Of a DNA stretch of 64,000 bases, positions 28,990 through 38,840 are shown in pieces. Source of the DNA: Flavobacterium hankyongi. GTDB taxonomy: Bacteria > Bacteroidota > Bacteroidia > Flavobacteriales > Flavobacteriaceae. Within the stretch, counting starts at the first letter, position 1. Each line of letters begins with the position of its first letter. The notes under the pieces are model-generated. The model saw only the letters and a list, made by a program, of their open reading frames with translations, had not been told where the DNA came from and ran no database searches. Location: the NCBI RefSeq assembly GCF_036840915.1, contig NZ_CP085725.1:62001-126000 (forward strand), written 5' to 3'. Made by a program: the position numbers and the translations under genes.

Positions 28990-31206
28990 TTAATTTTTAT
29001 AAACTCTAGTCACTCTGTCTACACCATCAATTTTTTTAATGTTTTCAATCATTTTTTTAAGAACAGTATTGTTAGGTACAATAACAGCTAATTTACCGTT
29101 AAAAATTCCTGCTTCTCCGCTAAGGGAGATACTTTGAATATTTACCTGCATGTTGTTAGAAATAACCCTTGTTAATTCATTAGTAAGCCCTATGCTATCC
29201 ATTCCAGTTATTTCTAATATTGCTTTGAATTCTTGTTGAGAAGAATCTATCCATTTTGCCTGCATGATTCGATATGCATAGTTCGATTGCATACTTATGG
29301 CATTAGGGCAATCACGTTTATGGACCTTAATTCCTTCGTTAATAGTCACAAAACCAAATACTGGATCGCCAGGAATAGGATTACAACATGAAGATAATTT
29401 ATAATCAAGTTTATCTTGTTCGGGGCCAAAAACTAATAAATCATAATTACTTGTAATTTCATCTTTATGGATAAACTCTGAGTTTGGAGATGATTTTTTT
29501 ATCTTGTTTTTGAAGAAATTAAAAAATGTATTGCTTTTTTGTGCGGCAAAATCTTTCAGTTGTTGATTATCAACAGTTCCTATACCTACACGATAAAATA
29601 AATCTAAACTTGTTTTTAGATTCAAGTAAGATACTAATTCGTTTACAACAGTTTCGTTTAATGTGATTTTAAGATGTTTCAGTTTTCTTGCCAAAACTTC
29701 TTTTCCGTCTTCGGCAATTTTTTTAGTATTCTCGTTAAGAACGTTTCTAATTTTATTTTTAGCACGAGCAGTGGTTACATAATCCAACCAGTTAGCTGTT
29801 GGTTTTTGATTAGGGGAAGTGATAATTTCTACTTGATCACCACTTTTTAACTCATGATTTAAAGGGACTAACTTTCCATTAACCCTTGTCCCTCTTGTTT
29901 TTACTCCAATTTCTGAGTGAATTGAAAAAGCAAAATCTAATGAGGTAGCTCCCTTAGGCAGGGATTTAATTTCTCCTTTTGGTGTAAATACATAAATTTC
30001 TTTTGCATAAAGATTCATTTTGAAATCTTCAACAAAATCTACTGCGTTTGTTTCGGCGTTTTCTAAGGCTTCTTTAAGTAGATTTAACCAAGTGTCTAGA
30101 CTACTTTCTTCATTAGCGCCTTGTTTGTATTTATAGTGAGCTGCATATCCTTTTTCAGCAATTTCATCCATGCGTTCACTACGAACTTGAATTTCTACCC
30201 ATCGGCCTAATGGCCCCATTACTGTTATGTGTAACGCTTCGTATCCAGTTGATTTTGGTGAAGAAATCCAATCACGTAGTCTACTTGGTGAAGGGCGGTA
30301 ATGATCAGTAACAATTGAGTATATTTTCCAAGCTAAGAATTTTTCATCATGAGGATTCGATTTGTACACAATACGCAAGGCAAACTTGTCATACACTTCA
30401 TCAAAAGTAACATTTTGAGCAGCCATTTTTCTACGGATAGAATAAATAGATTTTGGACGTCCTTTTATAATGTATTCAATACCTTCTTCGTCTAATGATT
30501 TTTTTAAAATATCAGAAATATTTTTTATGTAAGCATCTTGTTCTTCTTTAGTCTCCTTTATTTTACTTACAATATCGTTGTACACAATAGGTTCTGTGTA
30601 TTTTAATCCTAAATCTTCAAGTTGCGTTTTAATATTGTATAGACCTAATCGATGCGCAAGGGGAGCATAAATGTATAATGTTTCAGAAGCTATTTTTACC
30701 TGTTTGTAATCAGCCATAGACTCCATGGTTTGCATGTTATGCAAACGGTCGGCAAGTTTGATTATAATTACGCGAACATCGTCGTTTAAGGTCAATAACA
30801 TTTTTCTGAAATTCTCTGCTTGCATAGAGATATTCATGTCTTTTTTGACTTGTGCGATTTTAGTTAAACCTTCAACAAGTTGTGCAACTTTAGGATTGAA
30901 AAGTTTTTCAATGTCTTGGACAGTTATATCGGTATCTTCAACTACATCGTGTAACAATGCAGCGGCAATTGAAGTTGGACCTAAACCAATTTCACTTGCA
31001 ACAATTTTTGCAACAGCAATAGGATGGAAAATATAGGCTTCTCCTGATTTTCTTCTTTGGTCTTGGTGTGCTTCAACAGCCACATCAAACGCTTTACGGA
31101 TAAGCTTTTTATCTTCAGGACTTAAAGTTTGATAACTTATTCGAAGTAATTCTTTGTATTCTTGAGCAATTGCTTTGTTTTCTTTTTCTATATCAATCTC
31201 AACCAT
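28990..31206 (-). CDS. rsh: Bifunctional (p)ppGpp synthetase/hydrolase (RelA/SpoT homologue)
   Basis: 738 residues, full length. Hydrolase HD domain with H61 and the H86-D87...E90-D91 box (LLHDVVEDTD), so hydrolysis should be active. Synthetase domain with GRPKSIYSIRRK, LRDWISSPKSTGYEALH and EIQVRSERMDEIAEKGYAAHYKYK is intact. Then TGS (YVFTPKGEIKSLPKGATSLDFA) and a C-terminal ACT domain. Makes and degrades the stringent-response alarmone; with both sites intact it is probably the main RSH. Confidence 0.95.
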   Translation of the reverse strand: MVEIDIEKENKAIAQEYKELLRISYQTLSPEDKKLIRKAFDVAVEAHQDQRRKSGEAYIFHPIAVAKIVASEIGLGPTSIAAALLHDVVEDTDITVQDIEKLFNPKVAQLVEGLTKIAQVKKDMNISMQAENFRKMLLTLNDDVRVIIIKLADRLHNMQTMESMADYKQVKIASETLYIYAPLAHRLGLYNIKTQLEDLGLKYTEPIVYNDIVSKIKETKEEQDAYIKNISDILKKSLDEEGIEYIIKGRPKSIYSIRRKMAAQNVTFDEVYDKFALRIVYKSNPHDEKFLAWKIYSIVTDHYRPSPSRLRDWISSPKSTGYEALHITVMGPLGRWVEIQVRSERMDEIAEKGYAAHYKYKQGANEESSLDTWLNLLKEALENAETNAVDFVEDFKMNLYAKEIYVFTPKGEIKSLPKGATSLDFAFSIHSEIGVKTRGTRVNGKLVPLNHELKSGDQVEIITSPNQKPTANWLDYVTTARAKNKIRNVLNENTKKIAEDGKEVLARKLKHLKITLNETVVNELVSYLNLKTSLDLFYRVGIGTVDNQQLKDFAAQKSNTFFNFFKNKIKKSSPNSEFIHKDEITSNYDLLVFGPEQDKLDYKLSSCCNPIPGDPVFGFVTINEGIKVHKRDCPNAISMQSNYAYRIMQAKWIDSSQQEFKAILEITGMDSIGLTNELTRVISNNMQVNIQSISLSGEAGIFNGKLAVIVPNNTVLKKMIENIKKIDGVDRVTRVYKN

Positions 31207-31278
31207 GGCATTTAATCTTCATTCTTTAAATTTACGAATTAGCGTTGATATACACAATATATTTAAATTTCTGTAAAG

Positions 31279-32067
31279 TTAAAATCCGCGTTGTCTTTTA
31301 GCTTCAAAAATTAAAATGGCTGCCGCAACTGAAACATTCATGCTATCTATTTCCCCTTGCATAGGAATAATAATATTCTGAGTGGCGTTATTTCTCCATT
31401 CATCACTTAATCCCGTTGCTTCAGTACCTACAACAAGTGCTGTGGGTTTGGTATAATCTTGAGTATGATAAGAAGTGGAATTTTGTAATGTTGCTGCGTA
31501 TATATTTATCTTATTTTTTTTTAAAAAATCAATAATTTCCTGAGTAGTACCTGTGCCGATTTGATTAGTAAAAATACACCCTACACTTGAACGAACAATA
31601 TTCGGGTTGTACATGTCACTTTTAGGATTGGCTATAATAACCGCATCAAGGTTTGCAGCATCGGCCGTGCGTAACATAGCGCCAATGTTTCCTGGCTTTT
31701 CTGGGGCTTCAGCGACCAAAATCAAAGGGTTTTGTGGTAGTTTTAAATTCTCTAAGCTGAAATTTTTGGTTTTTGCTACAGCTAAAATACCTTCTGTAGT
31801 ATCTCTGTAAGCTAATTTTTGATAAACTTCTTTTGATATTTCAATGAGGTTTATTTGTTCTTGAGAGTATTTATTTATCTGATCATTTGAAATGATTTCA
31901 GGAAGGAATAAAATAGTTTCAATTTTATAATTTCCTTTAATGGCTAATTCAATTTCACGATGCCCTTCAATTAAAAAAGTACCAGTTTTTTTTCTTTCCT
32001 TGGCTTTTTCCTGAAGTAAAACCAGTGATTTTATATATAGATTTTGGACAGAAGTTATTTCTTTCAA
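31279..32067 (-). CDS. TrmH/SpoU-family RNA 2'-O-methyltransferase
   Basis: 262 residues. N-terminal substrate-binding domain (KTGTFLIEGHREIELAIKG), then the SPOUT knot: LILVAEAPEKPGNIGAMLRTADA (motif 1), ALVVGTEATGLSDEW (motif 2) and IIIPMQGEIDSMNVSVAAAILIFE (motif 3, SAM site). Probably methylates a 2'-hydroxyl in rRNA or tRNA; the target is not known. Divergent from the polysaccharide locus to the right. Confidence 0.9.
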   Translation of the reverse strand: MKEITSVQNLYIKSLVLLQEKAKERKKTGTFLIEGHREIELAIKGNYKIETILFLPEIISNDQINKYSQEQINLIEISKEVYQKLAYRDTTEGILAVAKTKNFSLENLKLPQNPLILVAEAPEKPGNIGAMLRTADAANLDAVIIANPKSDMYNPNIVRSSVGCIFTNQIGTGTTQEIIDFLKKNKINIYAATLQNSTSYHTQDYTKPTALVVGTEATGLSDEWRNNATQNIIIPMQGEIDSMNVSVAAAILIFEAKRQRGF

Positions 32068-32169
32068 AACGAATTAAATTAAAAAGCTAAAGTACTAAGA
32101 AATAGATAGCCTTTCAAATTATTTTGTAGATAGGCTTTAAAATATGTACTTTCGGGTTAAATTATAGTT

Positions 32170-33150
32170 TTGAAACAATTTAAAATAAAAAAATATAACC
32201 AAACCGACTTTAATCTTTGGAACAATTTTGTAGCCAATGCTAAAAATGGTACTTTTTTATTTCATCGCAATTTTATGCAATATCATAGTGATCGATTTGA
32301 AGATTGTTCATTATTTGTCTCTGATGAAAAAGAAAAGTTGGTTGCAATTTTACCTGCAAATAAAGTAGGTAATGAGTTATTTTCTCATCAAGGATTGACT
32401 TATGGAGGACTTGTTTATAATGATAATTTAAAGCTTGAAGTGATAATCAATATTTTTCATGATGTTTTGAAGTTTTTATATGAAAATAGCTTTGAAAAAA
32501 TAACTATAAAATGTATTCCGCTTATCTATCATAAAAAACCTGCCGATGAAATGTTGTATGTTCTATTTTTATTGGAATCGAAGCTAATAAGAAGAGATTC
32601 ATTAGCTGTTATTGATCTGAAAAAAGAGAATTCAATATCTAAAGGACGGATGGAAGGAGTTTCTAAGGGGGTGAAGAATGAGTTGGAAATAGTTGAAGAA
32701 TCAAATTTTGAAAAATTCTGGAATTCTATTTTAATTCCAAATTTGAATGAAAAGCATAATGCTTTACCAGTTCACTCATTAAAAGAAATAGAATATTTAC
32801 ATTCTAAATTTTCTAAAAACATAAGACAATTTAATGTTTATAAAAACAGTGAAATAGTTGCCGGGACAACTATTTTTGAAAGTGAGCAAGTTGCCCATGC
32901 ACAGTATATTTCGGCTAATTCGACTAAAAATGAATTAGGAAGCCTTGATTATTTGTATTACCATTTGATAACGAATGTATTTAAAGATAAGAAGTTTTTA
33001 GACTTTGGAATTTCTAATGAGGACAATGGTAAAATACTTAATAAAGGTTTGTCTTTTTGGAAAGAAAGCTTTGGAGCATCAGCTATAACTCAGGATTTTT
33101 ATGAAGTTTCAACTTCAAAATTTATCAACTTACTTAATGTATTGAAATGA
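32170..33150 (+). CDS. FemAB/GNAT-like acyltransferase of the polysaccharide locus
   Basis: 326 residues, TTG start. Begins [33 protein letters not shown], the pattern of FemAB-like GNAT proteins in sugar loci. The second half ([41 protein letters not shown]) is the acyl-donor domain. Probably attaches an acyl or aminoacyl group to a sugar amine. Overlaps the next gene by four bases, so it works with the aminotransferase that makes such a sugar. Confidence 0.75.
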   Translation: MKQFKIKKYNQTDFNLWNNFVANAKNGTFLFHRNFMQYHSDRFEDCSLFVSDEKEKLVAILPANKVGNELFSHQGLTYGGLVYNDNLKLEVIINIFHDVLKFLYENSFEKITIKCIPLIYHKKPADEMLYVLFLLESKLIRRDSLAVIDLKKENSISKGRMEGVSKGVKNELEIVEESNFEKFWNSILIPNLNEKHNALPVHSLKEIEYLHSKFSKNIRQFNVYKNSEIVAGTTIFESEQVAHAQYISANSTKNELGSLDYLYYHLITNVFKDKKFLDFGISNEDNGKILNKGLSFWKESFGASAITQDFYEVSTSKFINLLNVLK

Positions 33151-34226
33151 TTTCATTTTTAGATATTCATAAAATAAATAAACCTTACGAAGAAGCCTTT
33201 CAAAATAAGCTGAAGCAGGTGATGGATAGTGGTTGGTATATTTTGGGAGAAGAAGTTAAACTGTTTGAGAAAAATTTTGCGGATTATTGTAAAGCAAAAT
33301 ACTGTATTGGAGTAGGAAACGGATTGGATGCTATTATACTTTCGTTTTTAGCGTATATAGAAAATGGTCATTTAAAGAGAGGTGACGAAATAATAGTTCC
33401 AGCAAATACTTACATTGCTTCAATTTTAGGAATTTTACAAGCAGGCCTGGTTCCAGTGCTAGTCGAACCAGATATCGAAACTTATAATATTGATGCAAAA
33501 TTAATAGAAGAAAAAATTTCCCCAAAAACAAAAGGAATTTTGGTAGTTCATTTATATGGCCAATTGGCTAATATGGATGATATAATAGGAATTGCTTACA
33601 AACACGATTTATTAATTGTTGAGGATTGTGCTCAAGCTCATGGATTAAATTTTAAAGGAAGTCATACTCGTACATTTAGCTTTTATCCTGGGAAAAATTT
33701 AGGAGCGTTAGGAGATGGAGGTGCTGTCATAACGAATGATGAAAAATTATCAAAAACAATATATAAACTCCGAAACTACGGTTCAGAAAAGAAATATTAT
33801 AATGAATACATTGGTTTTAACTCTCGATTAGACGAAATTCAGGCCGCTTTTTTAAATTGTAAATTACCTAATCTATATTCAGATAATGAAAAGAGACGTT
33901 TAGTTGCGAAAGGTTATCTCTCAGAAATTAAGAATGATAAAGTTGTATTGCCAAAAGTCGAAAACTTTGATGATCATGTTTTTCATTTATTTGTGATTAG
34001 ATGTGAAGATAGAGATAAATTACAGACTTATTTACTTGATAATGGCATCCAAACCTTGATACATTACCCTGTTCCTCCACACAAACAAAAGGCTTTAGAA
34101 AGTTGGAATAATTGGTCATTTCCTATAACCGAAAAAATTCACAAAGAAGTATTGAGTTTGCCAATGAGCCCTGTAATGACAAACGATGAGATAAACAAGG
34201 TAATTCAAATTTTAAATAGCTATTAA
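33147..34226 (+). CDS. DegT/DnrJ/EryC1-family sugar aminotransferase
   Basis: 359 residues. Motifs: [43 protein letters not shown] and [17 protein letters not shown] with the PLP-binding Lys (about 187). Transfers an amino group from glutamate to a keto-sugar nucleotide. With the FdtA-like ketoisomerase at 38436 it could make a dTDP-3-amino-3,6-dideoxyhexose (Fuc3N or Qui3N). This pairing is inferred from both genes being in one locus. Confidence 0.88.
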   Translation: MISFLDIHKINKPYEEAFQNKLKQVMDSGWYILGEEVKLFEKNFADYCKAKYCIGVGNGLDAIILSFLAYIENGHLKRGDEIIVPANTYIASILGILQAGLVPVLVEPDIETYNIDAKLIEEKISPKTKGILVVHLYGQLANMDDIIGIAYKHDLLIVEDCAQAHGLNFKGSHTRTFSFYPGKNLGALGDGGAVITNDEKLSKTIYKLRNYGSEKKYYNEYIGFNSRLDEIQAAFLNCKLPNLYSDNEKRRLVAKGYLSEIKNDKVVLPKVENFDDHVFHLFVIRCEDRDKLQTYLLDNGIQTLIHYPVPPHKQKALESWNNWSFPITEKIHKEVLSLPMSPVMTNDEINKVIQILNSY

Positions 34227-34228
34227 TT

Positions 34229-35500
34229 TTGAAATTTTATCAAAAAATAATTTCTTCAGAACTATTTAAAATTTTTTCTTTAAATGGATTAAATGTATTG
34301 ACTAAAATTGGAGTTGGGGTTATTAGTTCCAAAATTTTAGCCATCTATGTAGGGCCTTCAGGAATGGCTTTAATAGGAAATCTTAGAAATTTTTTATCGT
34401 CTTTTGATAGTATCTCTTCTCTGGGATTTCAAAATGGTATCATTAAATATGTCGCCGAAAAAAAAGACTCTGAGTCTGAATTAAAAAAAATCATTTCTAC
34501 ACTTTTTTTAAATCTTGTAATTCTTTCCTGTCTATTTGGAATTTTACTTTTTTGTTTTGCTGATTATTGGAATTCAATCGTTTTTGGAACTAATAATTTT
34601 TCATATTTATTCAAAATATTAGCGTTTTTAGTGCCTTTATACATATCATCTATTTACTTAAATGCTGTTATAAACGGTCTTGGAGAGTTTAAGAAAGTAA
34701 TGTACATCAATATCATTGGTAATATCATTGGTTTGTTACTAACCTTATTTTTTGTATTGAAATATGATGTGTTTGGAGCGATGTTATCAATAATTGTTGC
34801 GCCATCACTACTTTTTTTTGTGAGTTTATATTTTTTATCTGGAAAGTTATCTTTAGGTAATTATATAAACTTCAGATTTTTTGATTTTAAGTTGATTGAA
34901 AATTTGTCACATTACTTCCTGATGGCTTTAGTTTCAGGAGTTTTAGGACCTTTGGTGATGTTGTTGATAAGAAATAATCTTATTGAAAACGAAGGGATAG
35001 ATCAGGCTGGATATTGGGAAGCAATGAGTAGAATTTCATCTTATTATTTACTTTTTATAAATACGCTCCTTACAGTCTATTATTACCCAAGATTAGTTAC
35101 AGCTCAGAATAATGATGAGACAAAAAGTGTTTTGTTTGATTTTTATAAAAAAGTCTTGCCTTTTTTTGGAGTTGGACTAGTGATATTGTTTCTGTTGAAG
35201 AACATTATAATTTCAGTATTGTTTACAGATTATTTTAAACCAGTTTCAGAATTGTTTTTCTGGCAATTAATTGGTGATTTTTTTAAGGCTTTTTCATGGA
35301 TATTAGCATTACAGTTTTTCGCAAAAAAAATGACTAGAGCATTTATAATTACTGAAATGATGTCTTTAAGTGTTCTCCTTGTTTCTAGTTTTTTATTTAT
35401 AGAGTATTTTGAAAATGAGGGAGTTGTTATAGCTCATGCCTTTACTTACCTTGTTTACTCTATAGTTTTAGGAATTTATTTTAGAAAAAGCTTGTTTTAA
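34229..35500 (+). CDS. Wzx-like polysaccharide flippase (MATE/MOP superfamily)
   Basis: 423 residues, TTG start three bases after the previous stop. Twelve or so membrane helices; N-terminus FSLNGLNVLTKIGVGVISSKILAIYVGPSGMALIG is typical of O-antigen translocases. Moves lipid-linked repeat units across the inner membrane. Co-transcribed with the two genes before it. Confidence 0.85.
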   Translation: MKFYQKIISSELFKIFSLNGLNVLTKIGVGVISSKILAIYVGPSGMALIGNLRNFLSSFDSISSLGFQNGIIKYVAEKKDSESELKKIISTLFLNLVILSCLFGILLFCFADYWNSIVFGTNNFSYLFKILAFLVPLYISSIYLNAVINGLGEFKKVMYINIIGNIIGLLLTLFFVLKYDVFGAMLSIIVAPSLLFFVSLYFLSGKLSLGNYINFRFFDFKLIENLSHYFLMALVSGVLGPLVMLLIRNNLIENEGIDQAGYWEAMSRISSYYLLFINTLLTVYYYPRLVTAQNNDETKSVLFDFYKKVLPFFGVGLVILFLLKNIIISVLFTDYFKPVSELFFWQLIGDFFKAFSWILALQFFAKKMTRAFIITEMMSLSVLLVSSFLFIEYFENEGVVIAHAFTYLVYSIVLGIYFRKSLF

Positions 35501-35536
35501 TTTGTAAGACATTTATTATGTAAAATTTTAAAGCAA

Positions 35537-36090
35537 GTAAAGATAAAAAAAAATTATTCTTAGGTTCTTTTGTAAGTAGTAATGCTAAAATTAGTACTGG
35601 TTCAGGAGGTGCATCAAGGGTACTACCTAATTCACCAACAACAAATACTAATTTAGGAATTGGTACAAACACACCAAACGGGAAGTTTGAAATAGCTGCT
35701 TTAACAAATGGACAAACATTTACCTATTAGTGATTCTTATAAAAAATCTTTATTGTTAAATGTTGGTGCTTTTAGAGATGGATACTGCAGATTGTTAACT
35801 TTTGTAGATTTAACTAGTTCTAATATAAATGCTAATCCGTTTTTATTCAAGTTAAATTATATCCAAATCCCAACAATGGAAATTTTGAAGTATTACTTAT
35901 TGACCTAGAGGAGTAAATGAAATAACTATATACGATTATTTAGGGAAACAGATTCATGCAACCTAAACTCATACAGAAAGTACATATGTAAATTTACCTA
36001 ACCTAACATGAATAGTGGTTTGTATTTCTTGAAAGTAAGAAACTATAAAGTCACAAGAACAACAAAATTTGTAAAAGATAATCTCTCTGA
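35537..36090 (+). pseudogene. Remnant of a T9SS-exported surface protein
   Basis: Three broken segments in one direction. 35537-35730 reads SKDKKKLFLGSFVSSNAKIS...NLGIGTNTPNGKFEIA, like repeat-rich flavobacterial surface proteins, and ends at a TAG. 35725-35908 continues in another frame (SYKKSLLLNVGAFRDGYCRLL). 35911-36080 encodes EITIYDYLGKQIHA, a TAA stop, then YVNLPNL, a shift, and NSGLYFLKVRNYKVTRTTKFVK. That is a type A T9SS sorting domain (IYDxxGK...LxxGxYxxxV...KFVK). At least two frameshifts and one nonsense codon make it inactive. Confidence 0.7.
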
Positions 36091-36148
36091 TTATCTAAAA
36101 TTTAAAAGTTACCTTAAATTAATAAAGGCAAAATACGCCATTGTAGTT

Positions 36149-37297
36149 TTAGGTAAATTTTTTATTTGTATTCCAAGTACTAATGTATTTTTTGGATATT
36201 CCAACATAATTATGTTCCTGTTCTATAAATAATCTAGCATTTTTTTGAATCTTAATAATCTCATTAGGATTTTCAATTAAAAAACTAAGTTCATTTACTA
36301 AGTATTCAATATCGTCTTTGGCATGTATAGCAACTTTTTCCGTGAGATTATATCGTTGTACAAAATCATCACCTGCTCCTGTAAAAACTACTTTTCCTTT
36401 AGCCATTGCTTCTAGAGCATTATATCCTTGATCCTTAGCATAAATTTGATCTAGTAAAATATGACACTCATTGTAGGAATTAATGTATGTTGCGTAAGGT
36501 ACACTTCTACTAATGATAACTTTTACTTTATCAGGATATTTAGATTGTATTACTGTTAGTGCCTTTTCAAAATAATCACAACCTTTTTTATAATAGGTTT
36601 GATTATTAATTCCTAGAAATATCACAATTTTATCTGTAATGGGATTTTCAGTAAAAATCAATTTATTGATATTTATAGGGTTAGGAATCAATCCTGAAAA
36701 TCTAGGATGATTTAATAAAGGAAAATAATAATCTAAATCGGAAGCAATTACCCCACAACAATTTTTAAAGATAAAATCATGAAGTTTTTTAAAATCAGGT
36801 TGTTTAAATTTTAAAGTATTTTGAAAATTTTTATCTAAAACTTTACCTTCTAAATAAGAAGTCACTTCAGTTTTTAATTCAGGATTTTTAAAATTAAAAG
36901 TCACGCTTAGATAATCATTTCCACAAGATAGTAAAAATAGTTTTTGATTATTTTTAAGAAGTAAATTAATAATTTTTATTTCATATTTAGGCACACATAA
37001 AAAGCTGTTTTCATTGATTAATTGAACGACATCAAATCCGCTAAATTTGTCTAAATTGTTTTTCACCTGTCTATAGGTAAGATAAGAAGTAATATCAAAT
37101 CCAGTACATTTTAAAAAAAGTAATTTTAGTTTTTTTAGAATGCCCGAATTCCATTTTCTTTTTATTTTAAAATCAACAGGGTAATTTTTAAAACCATCGT
37201 TTAATCCATTAAGTGCTACTTCGTGACCTAATTCTTGTAACCCTTCTTTTAATGAATTATGTAAACGGCTGTATTCTCCTACTAATAATATTTTCAT
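36149..37297 (-). CDS. Glycosyltransferase (GT-B fold, group 1 type)
   Basis: 382 residues. N-terminal MKILLVGEYSRLHNSLKEGLQELGHEVA is a Rossmann start of GT-B enzymes. The C-terminal half has IVIFLGINNQTYYKKGCDYFEKAL and CHILLDQIYAKDQGYNALEAMAKGKVVFTG, matching the donor-binding E-x7-E region of GT4-like enzymes. Donor and acceptor are unknown. It faces away from the preceding genes, so it has its own promoter. Confidence 0.8.
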   Translation of the reverse strand: MKILLVGEYSRLHNSLKEGLQELGHEVALNGLNDGFKNYPVDFKIKRKWNSGILKKLKLLFLKCTGFDITSYLTYRQVKNNLDKFSGFDVVQLINENSFLCVPKYEIKIINLLLKNNQKLFLLSCGNDYLSVTFNFKNPELKTEVTSYLEGKVLDKNFQNTLKFKQPDFKKLHDFIFKNCCGVIASDLDYYFPLLNHPRFSGLIPNPININKLIFTENPITDKIVIFLGINNQTYYKKGCDYFEKALTVIQSKYPDKVKVIISRSVPYATYINSYNECHILLDQIYAKDQGYNALEAMAKGKVVFTGAGDDFVQRYNLTEKVAIHAKDDIEYLVNELSFLIENPNEIIKIQKNARLFIEQEHNYVGISKKYISTWNTNKKFT

Positions 37298-37337
37298 ATA
37301 TTGTTATATTTGTCAAATATATCTACATTTTTTCTTG

Positions 37338-38435
37338 ATGCCTATCAAAAAAACAAAAAAGAAAGTTTTACTAGTAACGACTTCATTGGCTAATGGAGGA
37401 GCCGAGCGTTCAACAGCATTGTTGTCTATCTTGCTTACCCAATTAGGATATGAAGTTCACATTACAACGGTTTTAAATAAAATTGAGTTTGAGTATGAAG
37501 GACAATTACTTAATTTGGGGTTATTAAAAGAAAAAAATAACACTGTACTAGGTAGAATTAATCGTTTTTTTGTTTTTAGAAAATATATTAAAAAGCATGA
37601 ATTTGATTATATCATTGATAATAGAACAAGAACTAAAACGGTTTTAGAATTTATTATTTCTAATTTCGTTTATAATTTAAGTCTTCCTATTTATATGGTT
37701 CGAAGTGGAAATATTCATTTATATTTTCCTAAAAATAAATTCATCGCCAAAACTATCTATAAAAAAGCATATGCGATTATTGGTGTTTCTAGAGAAATTG
37801 AGACTGAAATTAAGTCAGTATTTCATTATATGAATGTAAAAACTATCTATAATCCAATTCATGAACAAATTTTAATGCGACAGTCTTTGGCGCTTGATAT
37901 TTTGGGGAATTTTATTTTGGCTTATGGCAGAATTGATGACGAAGTTAAAAATTATACATTGTTAATTAATGCTTATGCTAAATCTAATCTACCTAAAATG
38001 AGCATTCAACTATTTATCATAGGAGAAGGACAAGATTTAGAGATGTTAAAAGAAAAAGTTTCTCAACTTAATTTATCAGATAAAATTCTTTTCAAAGGAA
38101 AACTTGTTAACCCATTTCCGTATGTGAAAAAGGCAATATTTACCACATTAACAAGTAAATATGAAGGATTTCCTAGAGTTATTATAGAATCATTGGCATT
38201 AGAGACTCCTGTTGTAACTGTTAATTGTAAATCGGGTCCAGCGGAAATTGTTATCAATGGAGTAAATGGATTATTAGTTGAAAATAATAATCCAGATATT
38301 TTAGCTCAAGCAATGAACAGGATGATTGAGGATAAAATTCTTTATGAAAATTGTAAAATGAATGCTAAAGAAAGTATAAAGCATTTATCTTTGGATAATG
38401 TGAGTAAAGATTGGCAAAAAATCATTGAAGGATAA
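37338..38435 (+). CDS. GT4-family glycosyltransferase
   Basis: 365 residues from ATG 37338. N-terminus VLLVTTSLANGGAERSTALLS contains the glycine-rich loop with the GGAER motif seen in GT4 transferases. The C-terminal donor site is TSKYEGFPRVIIESLALETPVV (E-x7-E) followed by SGPAEIV. Adds a sugar to the growing repeat unit. Followed immediately (TAA-ATG) by the FdtA-like gene, so co-translated with it. Confidence 0.9.
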   Translation: MPIKKTKKKVLLVTTSLANGGAERSTALLSILLTQLGYEVHITTVLNKIEFEYEGQLLNLGLLKEKNNTVLGRINRFFVFRKYIKKHEFDYIIDNRTRTKTVLEFIISNFVYNLSLPIYMVRSGNIHLYFPKNKFIAKTIYKKAYAIIGVSREIETEIKSVFHYMNVKTIYNPIHEQILMRQSLALDILGNFILAYGRIDDEVKNYTLLINAYAKSNLPKMSIQLFIIGEGQDLEMLKEKVSQLNLSDKILFKGKLVNPFPYVKKAIFTTLTSKYEGFPRVIIESLALETPVVTVNCKSGPAEIVINGVNGLLVENNNPDILAQAMNRMIEDKILYENCKMNAKESIKHLSLDNVSKDWQKIIEG

Positions 38436-38840
38436 ATGACAACAATAGAAGATTGTAAATTAATAGAAATACCAAGAATTCAAGACAGAAGAGGAAACCT
38501 TTCGGTTATTGAAGGTGATACAATTCCTTTTAACTTTAAGAGAGTTTATTATTTATTTGATGTTCCTAGTGGTTCTAAACGAGGAGGACACGCTCATAAG
38601 CAACAATTTGAGTTTCTAATCTCACTTAGTGGTAGTTTTGATGTTGTTTTAAAAGACGGTAAAAATAAAAGAATAATAACATTAAACCGTCCTAATCAAG
38701 GTTTACTCATAGCTGAAGGAATTTGGCGTGAATTAGAAAACTTTTCTTCTGGTTCGGTTTGTCTTGTGCTTTCTTCAGGACTTTTTGATGAATCTGATTA
38801 TATAAGAGAATACAAAGACTTTAAGTTACTTAAAAAATGA
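38436..38840 (+). CDS. FdtA/WxcM-like sugar 3,4-ketoisomerase
   Basis: 134-residue single cupin. Motifs: IPRIQDRRGNLSVIEGDTIPF, YYLFDVPSGSKRGGHAHK and FEFLISLSGSFDVVLKDG, the signature of dTDP-4-keto-6-deoxyhexose 3,4-ketoisomerases (FdtA, QdtA, TylM-type). It would feed the DegT-type aminotransferase at 33147. The dTDP-sugar synthesis genes rmlA/rmlB are not in this window. Its 3' end overlaps the convergent next gene by 15 bases. Confidence 0.85.
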   Translation: MTTIEDCKLIEIPRIQDRRGNLSVIEGDTIPFNFKRVYYLFDVPSGSKRGGHAHKQQFEFLISLSGSFDVVLKDGKNKRIITLNRPNQGLLIAEGIWRELENFSSGSVCLVLSSGLFDESDYIREYKDFKLLKK

